From: DRGV01 sp018903055 [NCBI: bacterium]
GTDB taxonomy: Bacteria; UBP18; UBA7526
Direction of reading: 5' to 3'
Assembly (NCBI GenBank): GCA_018903055.1
Contig: JAHIPW010000004.1
Coordinates: forward strand, 1 to 5,494
DNA: 5,494 nt
Every line of letters begins with the position of its first letter. The stretch's first letter is position 1. The translations under genes were made by a program, and so were the position numbers. Below, piece after piece: positions 1 to 3,272 of this stretch. The notes beneath the pieces are model-generated. The model did no database searches. It was given only the letters and a program-made list of their open reading frames with translations, and was not told where the DNA came from.

Positions 1-626
1 CCCGCCGATTTCTTAAATTCCCCTATTCTAATGCAGCCGATCTTCTCCTCTGTCAGAAAAGAATAGGGAATGCTCTTTACTACAATCACGCCGCGAACGA
101 TAGTAAATTCCAGCGGCTCATCAACCCCTTCCCTCTCTATAGTCAGGGTAACCGAGGTTCCTTTTGGTCCCCTCATCTTCTTGACCGCATCCTGTAAGGT
201 GATGTCCTTGGTCGATTCTCCATCTATTTCCATAATTCTATCTCCAGCCTGGATCCCAGCTTCATATGCTGGAGTCCCCTCAATGGGGGAGACAACGGTA
301 AGCTGCCCATCCCTTATCCAGATACTTATCCCCAAACCCTCGAACTTCCCCTCAGTCTCGATCTGCATCTCCTTATAGGTCTCAGGGTCCATGAACTGAG
401 AGTAGGGGTCTAAGGTCTCCATCATCCCCTTCAGGGCCCCGTAGATGAGATCCTTGGTCTTCACTTCCTTAACATAATTTGACCTTACTAGAGAGAGGAC
501 CTTGGAGAAGATACCGATATACTTATAGGTCTCCCTTCTCTCGTCTACCTTACCAGATATCCCTCCTCCAACAATAAGGACCATCACAACCGTCAAAATA
601 ATAACTTTTATTCTTCTCTTCCTCAT
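1..626 (-). CDS. ctpA: CtpA-like S41 carboxyl-terminal processing protease, 3' end cut off by window
   Basis: The reading frame is open from ATG 626 to the window edge, giving 208 complete codons. An N-terminal hydrophobic anchor spans residues 6-23 after a basic start (MRKRRIK). A helical S41 N-terminal region follows, with the family signatures SNYVKEV (about 49-55) and LDPYSQFMDP (72-81). A PDZ domain covers about 90-180, with carboxylate-binding loop GLGI (97-100), TVVSPIEGTPAYEAGI (110-125), GDRIMEIDG and MRGPKGTSVTL. This order is typical of CtpA/Prc-type periplasmic proteases that trim protein C-termini. The Ser-Lys catalytic domain lies beyond the window, so activity cannot be judged. 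ATG 626 is preferred over ATG 632 because AAGGAG (635-640) sits 8 nt before 626 but only 2 nt before 632. It follows the EnvC-like gene by 132 nt of repeats, with no promoter or terminator seen, so it is probably the third gene of the ftsX operon. The family is certain; the symbol is by family only. Confidence 0.93.
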   Translation of the reverse strand, partial: MRKRRIKVIILTVVMVLIVGGGISGKVDERRETYKYIGIFSKVLSLVRSNYVKEVKTKDLIYGALKGMMETLDPYSQFMDPETYKEMQIETEGKFEGLGISIWIRDGQLTVVSPIEGTPAYEAGIQAGDRIMEIDGESTKDITLQDAVKKMRGPKGTSVTLTIEREGVDEPLEFTIVRGVIVVKSIPYSFLTEEKIGCIRIGEFKKSA

Positions 627-634
627 AACCATAT

Positions 635-640
635 CTCCTT
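635..640 (-). promoter_or_regulatory. Shine-Dalgarno of the S41 protease gene
   Basis: On the minus strand AAGGAG lies 8 nt before ATG 626 and 2 nt before ATG 632. The spacing favours 626 as the start. Confidence 0.75.
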
Positions 641-646
641 TCTTTT

Positions 647-702
647 AATCACAGATATTCACAGATTGTTTACAGATGGACATAGATCACGGATTAACAG
701 AC
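647..702. repeat. Degenerate ACAGAT / ATCTGT repeat in the envC-like to ctpA spacer
   Basis: Read on the plus strand this patch has ATCACAGAT, ATTCACAGATT, TTACAGATGG, CATAGATC and ACGGATTA in succession. On the minus strand it is a run of ATCTGTG/ATCCGTG units of about 9-12 nt. It is the same family as the arrays near 3131-3165 and 3229-3272 but more decayed. It occupies most of the spacer and stops about 6 nt before the Shine-Dalgarno of the protease gene. No stable hairpin or promoter was seen. Confidence 0.6.
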
Positions 703-715
703 TTGATAGCTTCTG

Positions 716-766
716 TTTTCTACTTTCCTACTCTTCTTCTCTCCTACTTTTACACTTACTACTTTA
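716..766. repeat. Loose CTACTT / AAGTAG repeat at the 3' end of the EnvC-like gene
   Basis: CTACTT, CCTACTC, CCTACTTTT, CTTACTACTTT and similar units recur on the plus strand. On the minus strand these are AAGTAG/AGTAAGT words, the same vocabulary as the clean AAGTAGT heptamer array at 4613-4647. The TAG stop of the EnvC-like gene (759-761) lies inside it. Units are irregular, and simple purine/pyrimidine bias is a possible alternative. Confidence 0.4.
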
Positions 767-2048
767 TTTCCTTAAGCCAATGCAGAGGATTTAAGGGGGC
801 GCCATCCTTTCTTATCTCAAAGTAAAGATAGGGTCCTTTTTTTGAAGCCGTTTGGCCCACCTTACCGATTACCTGCCCCCCCTCTACCTCCTGATTTTCT
901 TTAACCAGGATGCTATCCAAATGGGCATAGAGGGTATAATAACCTCCCCCATGAGCAATCATGACCATCTTTCCATACTCTCTCAACCCCGGGTTCTCCG
1001 ACCACTGGGCAAAGACCACTGTTCCCTTTGATACCGCCCACACCTCTACTCCTTGAGGCGCCTTAATATCAATTCCCTTATGAAAGGTATATGTCTTATA
1101 TTGAGGATGTTGATGCTTCCCATAGGTTTTGGTTACCTCGCGGCTTATGGTCGGCCAGGGAAGACGACCCTCTTTCTGTCTGAAGGCCAAAGAAGCAAGC
1201 CTCGCCTGCTCTACAGTCTCTCTCTTCTTAGCTTCTAAGTTTTTAATCAGGTTCTCCAGTTCCTTTGAGGCCTTCTCCAGTTCTCTGACTCTCTTCTCAT
1301 AGGCCGTCCTCTCTTGCTCTGTCTTGGTCAAGAGTGTTTCTTCTGTCTTCTTGTTCTTCTCTATTTCACCCTTTTTGGCCAAGGCCACCTCTTTAAAGGT
1401 AGTAATCTTTGTCCTTTTCTCCTCCAGACTCTTTTTCTCTCCTTCTATTCCCTTCTTTTTCTCTTCATCCCTGGCTAACTCATCAGCATCGCAGGAGGCA
1501 ATAATATTCATAGATTTTTTCTGCAGAATCTTTTGAGAAAAATTGTGGGGATAAGGGAGGCTCTTTCTCTTATAGATAACGATTAATCTTTCTCCCAGCG
1601 TACCCTGACTGGTTCTCACGTTTTCGGTCGCCGCTCCTAAGTCCTCTTCCTTCTTCTCTAATTTTTTCTTGGTCTCCCTTAGGTTTTCATTATAGATAAT
1701 AATCTCTTTCTTCTTTACTTCCAAATCCTTCTTGATTTTATCCAGTTTAATACGGAGATTCCTTTCCTGGATTCTTTTCTTCTCTAGCTCCTTCTTCTCG
1801 GTGGTAAGTTCTTTCTCTGCTTTCGTCTTCTCTTTCTCCTTCTCCTGAATCTCCTTGTCATATTCCTTAATCTTCTCCTCATAAAGAGCAAAAGCGGAGA
1901 CGCAGATGACCGCAGATAATAACATCAAGACGCAGATGACCGCAGACACCTTTTCGTAACGGGGTCTTCTACTCGTAACTCGTAACTCGTAACTCGTAAC
2001 CTGTAGTTTGCGGCCTGTAGCTTGTAGCCTGCAGCTTGTGTAATGCAT
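759..2048 (-). CDS. envC: EnvC-like coiled-coil protein with degenerate M23 (LytM) domain
   Basis: This 429-residue protein is probably exported. Residues 1-33 are repeat-encoded and basic. A hydrophobic stretch at about 34-54, ending S-A-F-A, looks like a signal peptide. Residues 56-290 are Lys/Glu-rich coiled coil. The M23 domain (about 305-427) keeps HKGID (H323, D327) and YAHLDS (H376), but the usual HLHFE reads YLYFE (Y407, Y409), so one zinc ligand and one catalytic histidine are missing. Escherichia coli EnvC, a non-catalytic amidase activator worked by FtsX, also has LYFEIR here, which supports an activator role. ATG 2048 lies 1 nt past the ftsX stop, with GGGGGAG 11 nt upstream, so coupled translation is likely. 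GTG 1949 is an alternative start that would give a shorter n-region, but it lacks a good ribosome site. Residues about 166-186 look out of frame for the family (see findings). Function is inferred; the symbol is by analogy. Confidence 0.9.
   Translation of the reverse strand: MHYTSCRLQATGRKLQVTSYELRVTSRRPRYEKVSAVICVLMLLSAVICVSAFALYEEKIKEYDKEIQEKEKEKTKAEKELTTEKKELEKKRIQERNLRIKLDKIKKDLEVKKKEIIIYNENLRETKKKLEKKEEDLGAATENVRTSQGTLGERLIVIYKRKSLPYPHNFSQKILQKKSMNIIASCDADELARDEEKKKGIEGEKKSLEEKRTKITTFKEVALAKKGEIEKNKKTEETLLTKTEQERTAYEKRVRELEKASKELENLIKNLEAKKRETVEQARLASLAFRQKEGRLPWPTISREVTKTYGKHQHPQYKTYTFHKGIDIKAPQGVEVWAVSKGTVVFAQWSENPGLREYGKMVMIAHGGGYYTLYAHLDSILVKENQEVEGGQVIGKVGQTASKKGPYLYFEIRKDGAPLNPLHWLKEIK
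1898..1946. repeat. ATCTGCG-family repeat inside the EnvC-like gene (signal peptide core)
   Basis: A perfect 19-nt direct repeat (plus strand AGACGCAGATGACCGCAGA) occurs at 1898-1916 and 1928-1946, with a period of 30 nt. On the coding strand the units are TCTGCGGTC, ATCTGCGTCTTG, an 8-nt spacer, then ATCTGCGGTC and ATCTGCGTC. Because 30 nt is ten codons, the peptide SAVICV repeats at residues 35-40 and 45-50. It is the same family as the arrays at 2979-3021 and 4700-4780, but in the opposite orientation. Confidence 0.9.
1971..2041. repeat. Heptamer array (ACTCGTA)x4 followed by a 14-nt array (CCTGTAG type)x3, in the EnvC-like gene start
   Basis: Four perfect copies of ACTCGTA occupy 1971-1998. 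Three 14-nt units follow at 2000-2013, 2014-2027 and 2028-2041: CCTGTAGTTTGCGG, CCTGTAGCTTGTAG and CCTGCAGCTTGTGT. Fourteen is twice seven, so both arrays share a 7-nt rhythm. They encode nearly all of residues 3-26 of the EnvC-like protein, including a seven-residue VTSYELR period. The array stops 8 nt before the ftsX stop codon. Confidence 0.92.
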
Positions 2049-2049
2049 T

Positions 2050-2835
2050 TTATCTGATTCTCCCCCAAGAAAAGAGGCTTCCCAGTAAACCGAAGATTAA
2101 ACCAGCACCGAGAAGACCTAAGGCCATCTCTAAACTCATAAATGAGATTCCTTCCACTCTCAAAATCAATAAGCGATATATCCCATATAAAACGCCCAGG
2201 GCAAATAATGAAGTAAAGAGACCTTGCAGGATTCCCTGGCCAAGGAAATTCCCTCTTATCATCCAGATACTCTTTCCCTTCTCCTTTAATCTCTCTATTT
2301 TCTCCCTCGGTAACGTTAGTCTAAAGAGAAGGGAGACAACTATTAAAAGTCCCGGGCCAAGGACAACTCCCAGAATGAGGCCAACCATCCGTAAAAAAGA
2401 AGTAGCCCTGAAAAGTTCCTCTGCCTCTCTTCCACCATAGTCTGCCTCTTTAATCTCTGGATAGCCGGCCATTCTTTTTGAAATCTCTTTTATTACTCCT
2501 ATCTTTCTCTCAGTCTTAACAAGTAAGGAGGCCGGAAAGGGATTCTCTTTTAGAATATCCATCTCTTTCTCCAGGGCCTCCTCTTTCAAAAACTTCTCCA
2601 GGGCCTCCTCTTTTGAAGTATAGATAATCTCTTCCACTCCTTCCTGGATCATTATCTTATTATATAATCCCTCTACCTCATCTGGGCCAATGCCTTCTTT
2701 TAAGAAGGCAACTATTACCACCTCCTCTTCCCAACCAGAGATTATCTGGTCGATATTCTCTATTCCCACTAAAAAAACTCCCAGAATAATGAAAGAAATA
2801 AAGAGAGTCATCAAAAGTGACCAGTTTAACTTCAT
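2050..2835 (-). CDS. ftsX: FtsX-like cell division ABC transporter permease
   Basis: This 261-residue membrane protein has the FtsX layout. TM1 is at about 7-25. An extracytoplasmic domain (about 30-145) carries the family motif NPFPASL (98-104) and a late YGG. Three C-terminal segments lie at about 150-172, 197-225 and 233-256, ending GSLFSWGRIR. FtsX pairs with the ATPase FtsE and controls wall amidases through EnvC-like or CwlO-like partners. Here an EnvC-like gene follows after 1 nt, which supports the assignment. It is shorter than E. coli FtsX (about 352 residues), with a very short cytoplasmic N-terminus. The cytoplasmic loop after TM2 is diverged from the usual pattern. ATG 2835 is chosen because AAGGAGG ends 6 nt upstream; an in-frame TTG at 2859 has no such site. 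No ftsE is adjacent. A nine-residue duplication (KEEALEK) lies in the extracytoplasmic domain. Confidence 0.88.
   Translation of the reverse strand: MKLNWSLLMTLFISFIILGVFLVGIENIDQIISGWEEEVVIVAFLKEGIGPDEVEGLYNKIMIQEGVEEIIYTSKEEALEKFLKEEALEKEMDILKENPFPASLLVKTERKIGVIKEISKRMAGYPEIKEADYGGREAEELFRATSFLRMVGLILGVVLGPGLLIVVSLLFRLTLPREKIERLKEKGKSIWMIRGNFLGQGILQGLFTSLFALGVLYGIYRLLILRVEGISFMSLEMALGLLGAGLIFGLLGSLFSWGRIR
2569..2613. repeat. In-frame 27-nt duplication inside ftsX
   Basis: The 18-nt word CTCCAGGGCCTCCTCTTT is exact at 2569-2586 and 2596-2613, offset by 27 nt. In the protein it gives KEEALEKFL then KEEALEKEM (residues about 75-92), within the extracytoplasmic domain. The near-identity at DNA level suggests a recent tandem duplication. 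Confidence 0.85.
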
Positions 2836-2939
2836 CCCGCTCCTCCTTTTGTAGTGCAATTTTTTATCGTAAATAGCATAGTATAGGTATCTCTATTGTA
2901 TCGATTTTGCAACGGATTACAAAGAGGGGCGGGATTCAC
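2832..2939 (-). CDS. Possible 35-codon leader ORF overlapping the ftsX start
   Basis: GTG 2939 is preceded by AAGGAGG (2946-2952) with 6 nt spacing, the same as at ftsX. The frame runs 35 codons (starting NPAPLCNP after the initiator, ending TTKGGAG) to a TGA that overlaps the ftsX ATG as ATGA. That layout is typical of translational coupling. No domain or family is recognised. It is Asn- and Thr-rich with two Cys, and it reads through the ftsX ribosome site as Gly-Gly, so selection on the peptide is not evident. It may be a leader peptide, a remnant of an older start, or chance. The same ribosome site could also serve ATG 2944, which yields only two codons, with poor spacing. Confidence 0.35.
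   Translation of the reverse strand: MNPAPLCNPLQNRYNRDTYTMLFTIKNCTTKGGAG
2842..2848 (-). promoter_or_regulatory. Strong Shine-Dalgarno of ftsX
   Basis: AAGGAGG on the minus strand ends 6 nt before ATG 2835. It decides this start over the in-frame TTG at 2859. Confidence 0.9.
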
Positions 2940-2945
2940 TTCATA

Positions 2946-2952
2946 CCTCCTT
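2946..2952 (-). promoter_or_regulatory. Second strong Shine-Dalgarno in the ftsX leader
   Basis: A perfect AAGGAGG lies about 110 nt upstream of ftsX, 6 nt before GTG 2939. A ribosome site this good without an obvious gene is unusual. It is the main support for the possible leader ORF. Confidence 0.6.
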
Positions 2953-2978
2953 AAACGCCGATTGCTGCTGATTTTTTT

Positions 2979-3021
2979 ATCTGCGTTTATCTGCGCTTTG
3001 ATCTGCGATCATCTGCGTTTA
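2979..3021. repeat. ATCTGCG array in the ftsX leader
   Basis: On the plus strand four units run head to tail: ATCTGCGTTT (2979-2988), ATCTGCGCTTTG (2989-3000), ATCTGCGATC (3001-3010) and ATCTGCGTTT (3011-3020), with lengths 10, 12, 10 and 10 nt. The last 17 nt (3005-3021, GCGATCATCTGCGTTTA) are identical to 4764-4780. The array directly abuts, and by one base overlaps, the -10 hexamer of the ftsX promoter, so transcription would begin inside it. Confidence 0.92.
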
Positions 3022-3049
3022 GTATATCACGCCTCCCAAGTATTGTCAA
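3021..3049 (-). promoter_or_regulatory. Sigma70-type promoter for the ftsX operon
   Basis: On the minus strand TTGACA (3044-3049, perfect -35) and TATACT (3021-3026, five of six -10 bases) are separated by exactly 17 nt. The expected start of transcription is about 3012-3015, giving a leader of roughly 180 nt before ftsX. It lies just downstream of two terminator-like hairpins and upstream of ftsX, the position expected for an operon promoter. Confidence 0.85.
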
Positions 3050-3083
3050 AAAGAGGTCTCTGAAAAAAGATTCAGAGTCCTCT
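3047..3083 (-). terminator. Terminator-like hairpin fused to the ftsX -35 box
   Basis: The arms 3052-3064 and 3071-3083 pair at 12 of 13 positions (one T-T mismatch at 3057/3078) around a 6-nt loop. On the minus strand the stem is followed by TTTTT, then GACA, so the U-tract shares bases with the -35 TTGACA. It would stop read-through from the upstream block just before the ftsX promoter. The stem is only moderately GC-rich, so strength is uncertain. Confidence 0.65.
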
Positions 3084-3165
3084 GATTACACTGATTATAA
3101 GAAGATTGCACCAATTACCTCGATGGTAAAGAAATCTGTGAAATCTGTATTTTATCTGTGAAATC
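3080..3165. repeat. Decayed GATTACACTGATTA and ATCTGTGAA repeats
   Basis: TCTGATTACACTGATTA (3081-3097) is followed by AAGATTGCACCAATTAC (3102-3118), which looks like a weak echo. Then AAATCTGTGAAATCTGTAT (3132-3150) and ATCTGTGAAATC (3154-3165) give about three ATCTGTG-type units. No coding frame is convincing here on either strand. The patch lies between the two terminator-like structures. Confidence 0.55.
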
Positions 3166-3166
3166 A

Positions 3167-3193
3167 AAGATTTCTGGCTTTTTCAGAAATCTT
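3167..3193. other. Perfect 10-bp inverted repeat (hairpin)
   Basis: AAGATTTCTG (3167-3176) and CAGAAATCTT (3184-3193) are perfectly complementary around a 7-nt loop. It begins 1 nt past the U-tract of the strong terminator. On the minus strand only TTTG follows, so as a terminator it would be weak. It may be a back-up terminator, an RNA 3'-end stabiliser or part of the repeat layer. Confidence 0.6.
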
Positions 3194-3194
3194 C

Positions 3195-3226
3195 AAAAAG
3201 AAAGGCGCCCCTCTTCCTGGGCGCCT
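3195..3226 (-). terminator. Intrinsic terminator of the beta-propeller gene
   Basis: AGGCGCCC (3203-3210) and GGGCGCCT (3219-3226) form a perfect 8-bp, GC-rich stem with an 8-nt loop. On the minus strand it is followed by TTCTTTTTG. It lies 31 nt past the stop codon of the beta-propeller gene, the usual place for a Rho-independent terminator. It marks the end of the upstream transcription unit. Confidence 0.88.
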
Positions 3227-3228
3227 CT

Positions 3229-3272
3229 ATCTGTGCTAATCTGTGCTCTTATCCGTGCTAATCTGTGCTTTG
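3229..3272. repeat. ATCTGTGCT array overlapping the end of the beta-propeller gene
   Basis: Four plus-strand units run head to tail: ATCTGTGCTA (3229-3238), ATCTGTGCTCTT (3239-3250), ATCCGTGCTA (3251-3260) and ATCTGTGCTTTG (3261-3272). Lengths are 10, 12, 10 and 12 nt, the same rhythm as the ATCTGCG arrays. The last codons of the beta-propeller gene (Ser-Thr-Asp and TAG) are written in this array. Confidence 0.9.

Noticed and set aside
2036-2440. Plus-strand frame of 134 codons opposite ftsX
   Set aside because: It is the complement of a well-supported membrane protein gene; composition is Pro/Lys/Arg-rich, as expected for an antisense shadow.
2857-2859. TTG 2859 as the ftsX start
   Set aside because: ATG 2835 has AAGGAGG 6 nt upstream, and the eight extra residues would be translated across that site.
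2868-2912. Second promoter close to ftsX (TATACT and TACAAT words on the minus strand)
   Set aside because: -10-like words occur, but the only TTGCAA-type -35 candidate is spaced 6 or 21 nt from them, outside the usual range.
2860-3012. Riboswitch or structured leader in the ftsX 5' region
   Set aside because: No known riboswitch core was recognised, and the leader is mostly repeat plus AT-rich sequence without a clear multi-helix fold.
2979-3272. CRISPR array
   Set aside because: Units are 10-12 nt and directly abutting, with no unique spacers of 25-40 nt, so this is tandem repeat and not CRISPR.
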